A stretch of DNA of 64,000 bases from positions 871 to 64,870 of the forward strand of contig DKPB01000001.1 in NCBI GenBank assembly GCA_002471015.1. The letters run 5' to 3'. This stretch comes from Stenotrophomonas sp. UBA7346 (lineage in GTDB: Bacteria; Pseudomonadota; Gammaproteobacteria; Xanthomonadales; Xanthomonadaceae). Below, in pieces: positions 52,319 through 60,714 of the stretch (positions are counted from its first letter, which is position 1; the number at the start of each line of letters is the position of its first letter). The notes beneath the pieces were generated by a model that searched no databases, was not told where the DNA came from, and saw only the letters and a program-made list of their open reading frames with translations. The translations under genes and the position numbers were made by a program.

Positions 52319-53416
52319 ATGTTGTTCGACACCCTCGAGACCTCCGGCCATGAGCAGGTCCTGTTCTGCCAGAACCGTGACGCCGGCCTGAAGGCCATCA
52401 TTGCCATCCACAACACTACCCTCGGCCCGGCCCTGGGCGGCGTACGCATGCGTCCCTACGCCAACACCGATGACGCGCTGCGCGACGTGTTGCGCCTGAG
52501 CCGCACGATGACCTACAAGAACGCCCTGGCCGGGCTGAATGTGGGCGGCGGCAAGGCGGTGATCATCGGCGACCCCAGGACCGCCAAGAGCGAAGTCCTG
52601 TTCCGCGCCTTCGGCCGCCAGGTGGAAGCCCTCGCCGGCCGCTACATCACTGCAGAGGACGTGGGCACCGACGTCAACGACATGGAGAACATCTACCTGG
52701 AGACCGGCTATGTCACCGGCGTACACCAGGTCCATGGCGGCTCCGGCGACCCGGCTCCGTTTACCGCCTATGGCGCGTTGCAGGCGCTGATGGCCTCGGT
52801 CAAGCGCAAGTTCGGCCATGAGGAAATCGGCAAGCTCAGCATCGCCGTGCAGGGCCTGGGTCATATCGGCATGGAGCTGGTGAAGCTGCTGCGCGAGCGC
52901 GGCGCCAAGCTCTACGTCACCGACCTGGACCCGGTGCTGGTACAGAAGGCCGTGTCTGAATACGGCTGCGAGGCGGTCAAGCCCGACGCCATCTATGACG
53001 TGGCCGCCGACGTGTTCGCGCCCTGCGCGATGGAGGGCGCCATCGACATGGCCACGCTGGAGCGGCTCAAGGCCAAGGTCATCTGCGGCACCGCCAACAA
53101 CCAGCTGGCCAGCCATGCGGTCGGCGATGAGCTGTACAAGCGCGGCGTGCTGTGGGCGCCGGACTACGCGGTCAACGCCGGTGGCGTGATGAACGTGTCG
53201 CTGGAGATCGATGGCTACAACCGCGAGCGGGCGATGCGGCTGATCCGCAGCATCTACCACAACCTCGACAAGATCTTTGACCAGTCCGAACGCGACGACG
53301 TTTCCCCGCAGCGCGCGGCCGACCGTATCGCCGAAAGCCGGCTGGAAGCCATCGGCAAACTGAAGATGCCGATGGGCCGTTCGGTGCCGCGCATGAACCG
53401 CCTGCGCGGCGAATAA
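52319..53416 (+). CDS. ldh: Leucine dehydrogenase (Glu/Leu/Phe/Val dehydrogenase family)
   Basis: A 365-residue NAD-dependent amino acid dehydrogenase. Lys79 in GLNVGGGKAVI and Lys67 in MTYKNALAG are the catalytic pair of leucine dehydrogenase; the Rossmann motif is VQGLGHIGME and the conserved TAEDVGTDVNDMENIYLET follows the catalytic region. It deaminates Leu, Val and Ile to their oxo acids, feeding branched-chain acyl-CoA pathways. Its divergent neighbour icmF handles isobutyryl-CoA, which valine yields. A strong terminator follows. Confidence 0.93.
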   Translation: MLFDTLETSGHEQVLFCQNRDAGLKAIIAIHNTTLGPALGGVRMRPYANTDDALRDVLRLSRTMTYKNALAGLNVGGGKAVIIGDPRTAKSEVLFRAFGRQVEALAGRYITAEDVGTDVNDMENIYLETGYVTGVHQVHGGSGDPAPFTAYGALQALMASVKRKFGHEEIGKLSIAVQGLGHIGMELVKLLRERGAKLYVTDLDPVLVQKAVSEYGCEAVKPDAIYDVAADVFAPCAMEGAIDMATLERLKAKVICGTANNQLASHAVGDELYKRGVLWAPDYAVNAGGVMNVSLEIDGYNRERAMRLIRSIYHNLDKIFDQSERDDVSPQRAADRIAESRLEAIGKLKMPMGRSVPRMNRLRGE

Positions 53417-53433
53417 GCCGCACGGCAAGAACA

Positions 53434-53472
53434 CCGAAGGCGGGCGATTCTCTCGCCCGCCTTCGGCGTTTC
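53434..53472. terminator. Strong hairpin terminator between convergent genes
   Basis: Perfect 14-bp stem CCGAAGGCGGGCGA / TCGCCCGCCTTCGG with loop TTCTC, followed by CGTTT. It lies 17 bp after the leucine dehydrogenase stop and 25 bp before the autotransporter stop on the other strand. Confidence 0.8.
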
Positions 53473-53495
53473 AGCCAGCCATAACGGCCGCCGGC

Positions 53496-56321
53496 TCAGA
53501 AACCCTGACGCAGGCGCAGCGAGACCTGCCGGTTGTCGCCACGCGGGCCGAAACGTTGGTCGTAGCCCAGCGACAGCCGCGTATTGCGCGCCAGCCACGA
53601 GTCCACTGACAGGCCAAACAAGCCCCCCGAACGCGACGGCTGCAGGCCGGCAATCGGTGCCCAGGCATCCACGCCGACAAAACTGGCATCCAGGCTCAGG
53701 CCATTGCCGCCCAGCGCCTGCTGCCATTCGGCATAGCCGTTGAACGCCACCTGCTTCCACAGGTATTGCCCGCGCACGCCCGCCAGCGCCTGCACGCGGG
53801 TGCTGCTCCAGTCATCGGCACGCAGGCCAAACCCATAGCCACCCTGCTCGCGGAAGCCGTCACTGGCCACACGGCTGTAGTCCGCGCCCAGGTAGGGCGT
53901 CAGCTGCGCCCTGCCCTGGCCCAGCCGATAGCCCGCCTCCACGCTGCTGGTCAGGAAATTTCCCCGGTAACGGGTATGCACGCCGGCGCGTTCACTGCCC
54001 AGCAACAGGCCGCGGTCCAGCTCGCGCTGGTACTGGCCAACCCCCGCCTGGCCCAGCACATAGGCCGCACCCGACGACCAGCCGGCATACAGCTGCGACT
54101 GGGTCTGGCGGTCACGGCTGCGGCCCTGGCTGGCCTCGACCATGCTGTTGGCATGGGTCTGACCAAACGCGACACCCAGCACGGCGTTGCCAGAGAGCAA
54201 CGTCTGGCTGCCCATCATCCAGCCACCTACGTTGTAATCACTGCCCAGGTAACTACCCTGGCCGCCATTTCCCAGCGAACGCATCCAACTGCTCTGTGCT
54301 GTCGAAGTGGCACGGCTTTCGGCCACCTGTGCCGACAATGCGCGTCGGCCCATGTCGATGGTATCGAAGGTCATTGCAGTAGCAGCGGCATGGGCCTGCC
54401 CTGACAAGCTGTCCAAGCTGCGGTGCAAGCCCTGCACGCCGCCATCAACCTGCTGCAGTGCTGCTGCTGCCGCGCCGAAGCTCCCGTTCAGACCAGCGAT
54501 GTTGCCATCAAGCTGTTCGAAAACCTGCTCCACGCGCACAGCCGATGCCATCGTGCGGGCACTGGTCGCGTTGCCAACAGCCGAAGTCACGCTGATCCGG
54601 TCGATATCAAGCCAGACGGTGTTGGCGTCGTAGCCGTAATCGGCCTGCAGCAGGCTGAAGCCTACGTTGATGGGCACGAGCACGGGCTCACTGAACTGCC
54701 CTGTCAAACCGCCATCAGCACGCACCAGATCCTGACGTACGCCATCTCGCGGCACATAACCGCTGATCGCATTGCCCAGGGTCAAGGTCCCATCGAGGGA
54801 AGCGGTACCAGTGACATGCAGTGCATTGGCACCCAATGACGTATAGATCCTGCCCCCGGCGTGCTGCACGTAATTACCCTGGATGGTGGCAGTGCCGCTG
54901 TCACCAACCACGATGACAATACCGGCATTGTCGACGTTGCCGATCACCCGACTGTCCCGCACGAATGTCAGGCTGGGTGGAGATAGCCAGGTCACGGGGT
55001 TGATGCTGACATTGGACCTGATTGAAGCCCCGTCATCCAGAAAGATATTGCCCTGCTCGATTCGCGTATCACCGGAATAGGTATTTTTCCCCGATAAGGT
55101 CAACGCTCCCCGTCCACGTTTGATCAATCCACCCGCGCCCGAGATGTCGTTGCTCCATACCGAGCCCAGCCCCAGGATGGAGACGTCAACCACCACATCA
55201 CCCCAATCAAACTTTGCCGGCCCCTTGATCGCCTTGCCGATGTTGAGCAGGCCATAGCCGAACACGGCGTCCGGGCCGACCTCACCCAGATCGGTGGCCG
55301 TACCCAGCAGGGTCTGCCGCACCAGGTCGTTGTTGAAATAGGGAAACGCTTCCCACACCACCGCCGCTGCACCGGAGACCAGCGGCGCAGCGTAGGAAGT
55401 ACCGCTGCCGTAGTAGTACTTCAGGTTGTCAGCCGTGCTTTCTTCGCCGACAAAGGCCACCGTACCCGGGGCCACCAGGCAGTAGTTCTTCGCCACGCCG
55501 CAGGCATTGGAATAGGACGCCAGCTGGGTGGGCTTGGCAGTATCCAGGGCCGCCACCGCCAACCAGCCCTGTTCCAGGTCGGCCGCCTCCCGCGTGCCGT
55601 TCACCCCCGGCTGGCTGGGAAGGGCCGCCATGTCCGAGGGATTGGGCTTGGATTCGTTGCCGGTGGCAAACACCACCAGCCCATCATGATCGATGATGAA
55701 AGGACGATATTCAGCGGCGATCTGCGCGGTCACCGTGGGACGCGTCCAGTACAGGCCGCCCCAGGAGTTGTTCATGATCCGCACGTCATCGTGGATCAGC
55801 TGGTTGTGGATGCCGGTCATGCCCAGCGCGCCGGTTACCTCATTGCCGTTACCGGAGCCGTCATCCTTGGGCGATTCGTCGGCAATGATGCGCACGGACA
55901 CGATCTCCGCGCCGGGCGCGATCCCGCCCGGCCAGCTGCCGGCGGCATTGCCTGCGGCCAACTGCGCAACTGTTGTGCCATGGCCAACCACGTCGTCGAT
56001 CGCCAGATTGTTGGGCGGCGAGCTGACCGCGTTGTAATTGGCCACCACACGACCGGCCAGGGTGGGATGGTTGCGCATCACCCCCGAGTCGATCACGCCG
56101 ATACGATAGCCCTTGCCGGTCAGGCCTGCTTCCTTGGCCGGACCTGCATTGGTCAATGCCAGGTGGGCATCCCAGGCCGGCTGCGGGGTGGTGGGTGCCG
56201 GTGGTGTGGTCGGGACGGTGGGGGGCGGGTCCGATCTGGTCCCGCTACCACCGCCGCACGCGACCAATCCCAGCGCCAGGGCGCTGGCCAATGCATTACG
56301 TACCGCTGTCCTGCTTTCCAT
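53496..56321 (-). CDS. Subtilisin-type (S8) autotransporter with lipoprotein-type signal
   Basis: A 941-residue secreted protease. The signal ends LGLVA-Cys22-GGG, a lipobox, followed by a Pro/Thr-rich linker. The S8 domain has Asp78 (GVIDSGVMRN), His114 (VVGHGTTVAQ) and Ser309 (GSGTSYAAPLVSG). Then come a repeat-type passenger region (KNTYSGDTRIEQGNIFL) and a C-terminal beta-barrel ending SLRLRQGF with a terminal Phe, as in classic autotransporters. GGAGAGAAACGG precedes ATG 56321. A lipobox on an autotransporter protease recalls NalP of Neisseria. It would be exported through the barrel and may be held at the surface. Confidence 0.92.
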   Translation of the reverse strand: MESRTAVRNALASALALGLVACGGGSGTRSDPPPTVPTTPPAPTTPQPAWDAHLALTNAGPAKEAGLTGKGYRIGVIDSGVMRNHPTLAGRVVANYNAVSSPPNNLAIDDVVGHGTTVAQLAAGNAAGSWPGGIAPGAEIVSVRIIADESPKDDGSGNGNEVTGALGMTGIHNQLIHDDVRIMNNSWGGLYWTRPTVTAQIAAEYRPFIIDHDGLVVFATGNESKPNPSDMAALPSQPGVNGTREAADLEQGWLAVAALDTAKPTQLASYSNACGVAKNYCLVAPGTVAFVGEESTADNLKYYYGSGTSYAAPLVSGAAAVVWEAFPYFNNDLVRQTLLGTATDLGEVGPDAVFGYGLLNIGKAIKGPAKFDWGDVVVDVSILGLGSVWSNDISGAGGLIKRGRGALTLSGKNTYSGDTRIEQGNIFLDDGASIRSNVSINPVTWLSPPSLTFVRDSRVIGNVDNAGIVIVVGDSGTATIQGNYVQHAGGRIYTSLGANALHVTGTASLDGTLTLGNAISGYVPRDGVRQDLVRADGGLTGQFSEPVLVPINVGFSLLQADYGYDANTVWLDIDRISVTSAVGNATSARTMASAVRVEQVFEQLDGNIAGLNGSFGAAAAALQQVDGGVQGLHRSLDSLSGQAHAAATAMTFDTIDMGRRALSAQVAESRATSTAQSSWMRSLGNGGQGSYLGSDYNVGGWMMGSQTLLSGNAVLGVAFGQTHANSMVEASQGRSRDRQTQSQLYAGWSSGAAYVLGQAGVGQYQRELDRGLLLGSERAGVHTRYRGNFLTSSVEAGYRLGQGRAQLTPYLGADYSRVASDGFREQGGYGFGLRADDWSSTRVQALAGVRGQYLWKQVAFNGYAEWQQALGGNGLSLDASFVGVDAWAPIAGLQPSRSGGLFGLSVDSWLARNTRLSLGYDQRFGPRGDNRQVSLRLRQGF

Positions 56322-56496
56322 ACCGTTTCTCTCCATGTGGCATGTCCCCAATTCAGGTATTACCGTGCTTCGGTCCGTGATCACCCACCTTCTATACTGC
56401 AGGTACAAGCAGAGCTCCCCGGGATGTGCCGTTGGTCCAATAGGCCGGATCCTGTGGACATCCGATAATCGTCGCTAGATATAACCGAGATTGCCC

Positions 56497-57672
56497 ATGT
56501 CTGACATCGTCATCGCTGCCGCAAAACGTACTGCCATCGGTTCCTTCCTTGGACAGTTCAACGGCGTCCCCACTCCCACCTTGGGTGCCACTGCCATCAG
56601 CGCCGCCATCGCGCAATCCGGCATCGCCGCTGCCGACGTATCCGAGGTCATCATGGGCTGCGTACTGCCGGCCAACCTGGGCCAGGCCCCGGCCCGCCAG
56701 GCTTCGCTGGCCGCCGGCCTGCCCACCAGTACCGGTGCCACCACCCTCAACAAGGTCTGCGGCTCGGGCATGAAGGCCATCATGCTGGGCCATGACCTGA
56801 TCAAGGCCGGTTCGGCCAGCATCGTGGTTGCCGGCGGCATGGAGTCCATGTCCAACGCCCCGCACATGCTGCCCAACTCACGCACCGGCAACCGCTACGG
56901 CAACTTCCAGGCCGTGGACCACATGGCATGGGATGGCCTGACCAACCCGTACGACGGCCAGGCCATGGGCGTGTTTGCCGAAGCCACCGTGGCCAAGTTC
57001 GGCTTCACCCGCGAAGAACAGGATGCCTACGCCATCGAGTCGGTGACCCGTGCCCAGGCCGCACAGGCCAATGGCGCCTTCAACGACGAAATCGTCGCGG
57101 TCAAGGTTGCCACCCGCAAGGGCGAGGCCGAGTTCAACCAGGACGAGCAGCCGGGCAAGTCGGACATCGCCAAGATCCCGACCCTGCGCCCGGCCTTCAA
57201 AAAGGACGGCAGCGTCACCGCCGCCAGTTCCTCCAGTATTTCCGATGGTGCCGCCGCACTGGTGCTGCTGTCGGCCGAGGACGCCGCCAGCCGCGGCGTG
57301 CAGCCGCTGGCCCGCATTGCCGCCCATGCCACCTTCTCGCAGGAGCCGGAGTGGTTCACCACCGCGCCGATCGGTGCGATCACCAAGGTTCTGGAGAAGG
57401 CCGGCTGGTCGATCGACCAGGTGGACCTGTTCGAGATCAATGAAGCATTTGCCGTCGTGGCGATGGCGCCGATCCGCGAACTGGGCATTCCGCATGCCAA
57501 GGTCAACGTCAATGGCGGTGCCTGCGCACTGGGTCATCCGATCGGCGCATCCGGTGCCCGCTTGGTGGTTACGCTGGTAAATGCATTGCGCACACGCGGC
57601 CTCAAGCGTGGCGTTGCGTCGCTCTGCATCGGCGGCGGCGAAGCAACCGCTATCGCCATTGAATTGATTTAA
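56497..57672 (+). CDS. Acetyl-CoA C-acetyltransferase-type thiolase
   Basis: A 391-residue thiolase II. The nucleophile Cys88 lies in NKVCGSGMKA; the His is in NEAFAVVAMAP and the second Cys in GGACALGHPIGASGAR. The GGMESMSNAPH block is typical of acetoacetyl-CoA thiolases (atoB/phaA type). It could condense acetyl-CoA for ketone or PHB synthesis, or run in reverse in degradation; context does not decide, as no reductase (phaB) or synthase (phaC) is adjacent. ATG 56497 is preferred over the in-frame TTG at 56491. Confidence 0.93.
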   Translation: MSDIVIAAAKRTAIGSFLGQFNGVPTPTLGATAISAAIAQSGIAAADVSEVIMGCVLPANLGQAPARQASLAAGLPTSTGATTLNKVCGSGMKAIMLGHDLIKAGSASIVVAGGMESMSNAPHMLPNSRTGNRYGNFQAVDHMAWDGLTNPYDGQAMGVFAEATVAKFGFTREEQDAYAIESVTRAQAAQANGAFNDEIVAVKVATRKGEAEFNQDEQPGKSDIAKIPTLRPAFKKDGSVTAASSSSISDGAAALVLLSAEDAASRGVQPLARIAAHATFSQEPEWFTTAPIGAITKVLEKAGWSIDQVDLFEINEAFAVVAMAPIRELGIPHAKVNVNGGACALGHPIGASGARLVVTLVNALRTRGLKRGVASLCIGGGEATAIAIELI

Positions 57673-57674
57673 TT

Positions 57675-57693
57675 GAAAAATCCAAGATTTTTC
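57675..57693. terminator. AT-rich hairpin after the thiolase gene
   Basis: GAAAAATC, loop CAA, GATTTTTC, two bases after the stop codon. The stem is weak because of its A/T content, so termination is uncertain. Confidence 0.3.
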
Positions 57694-57714
57694 TGAACCT
57701 GAATGCGGGACCGC

Positions 57715-57742
57715 TTGACAGTCAAAATGGGCTTGTCATCAT
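57715..57742 (+). promoter_or_regulatory. Candidate sigma-70 promoter of the first Ala-rich lipoprotein
   Basis: TTGACA at 57715-57720 and CATCAT at 57737-57742, spacer 16 bp, about 50 bp before the ATG at 57794. The -35 is perfect; the -10 matches TATAAT at four of six positions. Confidence 0.4.
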
Positions 57743-57793
57743 GTTCCCGGCGCGCAATGGCGCGTTGCCAAATTTCACGACGAGGATTCACTA

Positions 57794-58135
57794 ATGAGCA
57801 TCAACAAGCTGCTGATCGCGATGACCCTGGGTCTGGCCCTGGCTGCCTGCTCGAAGCAGGAACAGGCTGCTGACGCTGCCGCCGACGCAAACCAGGCTGC
57901 TGCCGAAGCCCAGGTCGCTGCTGACCAGGCCGCTACCGCCGGTGCTGCTACCGCCGACGCTGCCCAGGCTGCTGCCGACACCGCCGCCACCGCTGCTGAC
58001 GCCGCTGGCGAAGCTGCTGGCGCCGCTGCTGCTGCCACCACCGACGCCGCTGCCGGCGCCGCTGCTGACGCTGCCAAGGCTGCTGAAGACGTGGCCGGCC
58101 AGGCCAAGGACGCTGCTGAAGAAGCCAAGAAGTAA
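57794..58135 (+). CDS. Alanine-rich lipoprotein (LEA-like)
   Basis: A 113-residue protein with a type II signal (MSINKLLIAMTLGLALAACSK; lipobox Leu-Ala-Ala-Cys19). The mature part is almost pure Ala with Asp, Glu, Gln, Lys and Thr (for example ADAAADANQAAAEAQVAADQ), which would form a long amphipathic helix. Regular 11-residue-like spacing of Ala/Asp resembles LEA-type stress proteins. A second lipoprotein of the same design follows 210 bp later. A TTGACA-type promoter and a strong terminator bracket it. Confidence 0.88.
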   Translation: MSINKLLIAMTLGLALAACSKQEQAADAAADANQAAAEAQVAADQAATAGAATADAAQAAADTAATAADAAGEAAGAAAAATTDAAAGAAADAAKAAEDVAGQAKDAAEEAKK

Positions 58136-58161
58136 TAACTTCTGCTTCCAAGCTAGTCTTG

Positions 58162-58193
58162 AAAAAGCCGCTGGTTCGCCAGCGGCTTTTTTT
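58162..58193 (+). terminator. Intrinsic terminator after the first Ala-rich lipoprotein
   Basis: AAAAAGCCGCTGG, loop TTCG, CCAGCGGCTTTTTTT. A classic rho-independent signal 26 bp after the stop. Confidence 0.92.
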
Positions 58194-58346
58194 ATTGGCG
58201 TTCGCCGCCCCCATGGGCAGAGTTCGAACTCGCCTGCACAAGCACCCTGCGATTGTTGCCGCCCAGTCAGCTCGGATTCTCACTTTTGACGCGATCTGAA
58301 TACGCTGCCACCTAGGCTGTGCGCGTACCTCAATCAGGAGAGCGCA

Positions 58347-58742
58347 ATGAAGCTGTATATCCCGCTGTTGACCGCAGGTCTGGTGCTGGCCCTGGCAGGC
58401 TGCAACGACCCCAACGCCGAACAGGCCAAGCAGGATGCTGCAGCGGCTGCGGAGCATGCTGGCGACGCCGCCCGCAATGCGGCTGAATCTGCCGCTGACG
58501 CCACCCGCGAGGCAGGTGACCAGGCCGCCGCAGCCACCCGCGAAGCGGCTGCAGAATCCCAGCAGGCGCTGGACAACGCTGCTGCCGCCACCAAGGAGGC
58601 CGCCGCCGATGCGTCCGCTTCGGCCAAGGAAGCCGCGGCCGATGCCAGTGCCGCAACTGCCAACGCTGCACAGAAGGTAGCCGACAAGGCGGAAGATGCT
58701 GCCGCAGCCGCTCGGCAGAAGGCCAACGAAGCCAAGCATTGA
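58347..58742 (+). CDS. Second alanine-rich lipoprotein (LEA-like paralogue)
   Basis: A 131-residue protein with a type II signal (MKLYIPLLTAGLVLALAGCND; Cys19). The mature part is Ala-rich with regularly spaced Lys, Glu and Asp (AAEHAGDAARNAAESAADAT, then KEAAADASASAKEAAADASA), more charged than the upstream paralogue. The latter shows a clear 11-residue spacing (KEAAADASASA / KEAAADASAAT). The pattern predicts one continuous helix. AGGAGAGCG precedes ATG 58347. A 15-bp perfect hairpin follows. Confidence 0.88.
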   Translation: MKLYIPLLTAGLVLALAGCNDPNAEQAKQDAAAAAEHAGDAARNAAESAADATREAGDQAAAATREAAAESQQALDNAAAATKEAAADASASAKEAAADASAATANAAQKVADKAEDAAAAARQKANEAKH

Positions 58743-58750
58743 TAGACTGG

Positions 58751-58784
58751 CCACGCAGTCACCTTGATGAAGGTGACTGCGTGG
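58751..58784. terminator. Perfect 15-bp hairpin after the second Ala-rich lipoprotein
   Basis: CCACGCAGTCACCTT, loop GATG, AAGGTGACTGCGTGG, nine bases after the stop. There is no T-tract, so it may be a processing or stability signal rather than a plain terminator. Confidence 0.6.
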
Positions 58785-58904
58785 TTGCATGCAGTATGCG
58801 TGTTGCCGCGAGGAACCGGGGGCCACAAGCGCCTGGATCGGCAGGCAGGCAGCGTGTTGCGGGCAACGCGTTGGCGGCCATATCCATCACGTGATCAGGT
58901 GGCA

Positions 58905-60602
58905 ATGCAACAACGCGCCGGCAGTAAAATCGCACTGGTGTTCTCTGCCCTGGTATTCGTCGCCATCGGCATCGGTGTGTTCGTGGGTACCCGCCACTTC
59001 ATTGCCGACTCCCGCCTGGTCGCCCATACCCACGAAGTCATCGGTCGCATCGACGAAATCCAATCGCAGGTACTGGATGCCGAATCGGCCGAGCGCGGCT
59101 ACCTGCTTACCGGCAGCCCGGCCTATCTGATCGACTACCAGCTCAGCGTGGAGCGCCTGCCCCTGCTGCTGAGCACCTTGTCCAAGTCCATCACCGACAA
59201 TCCCGACCAGACCCGCAACGCTGCCAGGCTGGGAGAACTGGTGCATCGTCGCCTGCAGCAGATCCAGCATGTCGTCGACATCTATGACAGCCAAGGTCTG
59301 GAAGCGGCGCGCACGGCCATCAACCAGAACGCCTTCCGCACCACCAGCGCGATCCGCGAGCAGGTGCGGACCATGGTCGAGGAAGAACACACCCTGCTGG
59401 TTGAACGTGCCGCCAGTTCACGGCGCAGCGCCGACCTGTTGCTGGGCCTTGCCATTGCCGGCATCCCTTTCGGCCTGGCCGTGGTGGCCTCGGTGTACGG
59501 CATTCTGTTGTCCGAGCTGCGCCGCCGCAGCCGCGCCGAGCGCCGCGCCGCCAGTGCCAGCCTGCAGCTGGCAGACAACCTGGCGCAGCTGGAGCGTTCC
59601 AGTGCCGATCTGCAGACCCTGGGCCGCTACACCGGCCTGCTGCAGAGCTGCGCCAGCCCGGAGGAGGCATTGGAGATCAGCGCGCGCACGCTGGAGTCAC
59701 TGCTACCGGGCATCGCTGGCTCCATCTACCTGCTGCGCGCCTCCAATGACCGTGCCGAGAACATCGTCAGCTGGGGCCTGCCACTGGTGGACACCACCGC
59801 CTTCCTCGCCCCCGGCGACTGCTGGGCGCTGCGCCGTGGCCAACCGCATCTGCTCGAGGATCTGCACAGTGGCGCCAGTTGCCCCCACATCGGCCCCCCC
59901 GCAGAAGGACAAAGCGTGGCTACCGCCTGCATACCGATGGCGGCCCAGGGGCAGCAGATTGGCTTCCTGTTCCTGTGCGGCCCTGGCCCCGGGCCATTGC
60001 CCCGGCTGGCGGTCGCCGAATCGGCGATGGAGCAGTTGTCGCTGGCGCTGAGCAATCTGCGCCTGCGCGAATCACTGCGCCTGCAATCCATCCGCGATCC
60101 ACTCACCGGCCTGTACAACCGCCGCTACCTGGAAGAATCGCTGGCACGCGAGATCGCCCGCTGCGGCAGGCGCAATTTCCCGCTGTCGGTATTGATGCTG
60201 GACGTGGACCATTTCAAGCAATTCAACGATACCCACGGCCATGCCGGCGGCGATGCCGTGCTGGCGGCGGTGGGGCAACTGTTGAGCCCGCGCCTGCGCG
60301 GCGAGGACATCGCCTGCCGCTATGGCGGCGAGGAATTTACGGTGATCCTGCCCGAGTCGGACAGCACCGATGCGCACCGCTATGCGGAGGAACTGCGGCT
60401 GGCGATATCGCAGCTTGCGGTGCCGTTCTCCGGCAAGCCGCTACCTTCGGTGACCGCCTCGATCGGGCTTGCCACCTACCCCACCGACGGGGTCGTGGGC
60501 CTGACCCTGCTGCGCAAGGCCGACGCGGCCCTGTACCGGGCCAAGCGCAATGGCCGCAACCGGGTGGCCGGTTTCGACGCCCCCCTGGACGGCATGGGCT
60601 GA
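58905..60602 (+). CDS. CHASE3-GAF-GGDEF diguanylate cyclase
   Basis: A 565-residue protein. A first helix (SKIALVFSALVFVAIGIGVFVG, about 7-29) and a second near 186-210 enclose a CHASE3 domain with its typical opening SQVLDAESAERGYLLTGSPAYL. A GAF-like region follows, then the GGDEF domain with GGEEF at 474-478 and an RxxD site five residues before it (RGED), so product inhibition by c-di-GMP is likely. ATG 58905 is preferred because an upstream in-frame start is low-complexity. Confidence 0.92.
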   Translation: MQQRAGSKIALVFSALVFVAIGIGVFVGTRHFIADSRLVAHTHEVIGRIDEIQSQVLDAESAERGYLLTGSPAYLIDYQLSVERLPLLLSTLSKSITDNPDQTRNAARLGELVHRRLQQIQHVVDIYDSQGLEAARTAINQNAFRTTSAIREQVRTMVEEEHTLLVERAASSRRSADLLLGLAIAGIPFGLAVVASVYGILLSELRRRSRAERRAASASLQLADNLAQLERSSADLQTLGRYTGLLQSCASPEEALEISARTLESLLPGIAGSIYLLRASNDRAENIVSWGLPLVDTTAFLAPGDCWALRRGQPHLLEDLHSGASCPHIGPPAEGQSVATACIPMAAQGQQIGFLFLCGPGPGPLPRLAVAESAMEQLSLALSNLRLRESLRLQSIRDPLTGLYNRRYLEESLAREIARCGRRNFPLSVLMLDVDHFKQFNDTHGHAGGDAVLAAVGQLLSPRLRGEDIACRYGGEEFTVILPESDSTDAHRYAEELRLAISQLAVPFSGKPLPSVTASIGLATYPTDGVVGLTLLRKADAALYRAKRNGRNRVAGFDAPLDGMG

Positions 60603-60714
60603 GCGAACCGCAACCGGTAGCGGCCAAGGGTCACGACGCTCATCCGGCGCCGGCACGTTCCACAATCAGGCACCGCCATGCCCGGCGTTTCACGATGGCC
60701 ACCGGCTGCACGGA

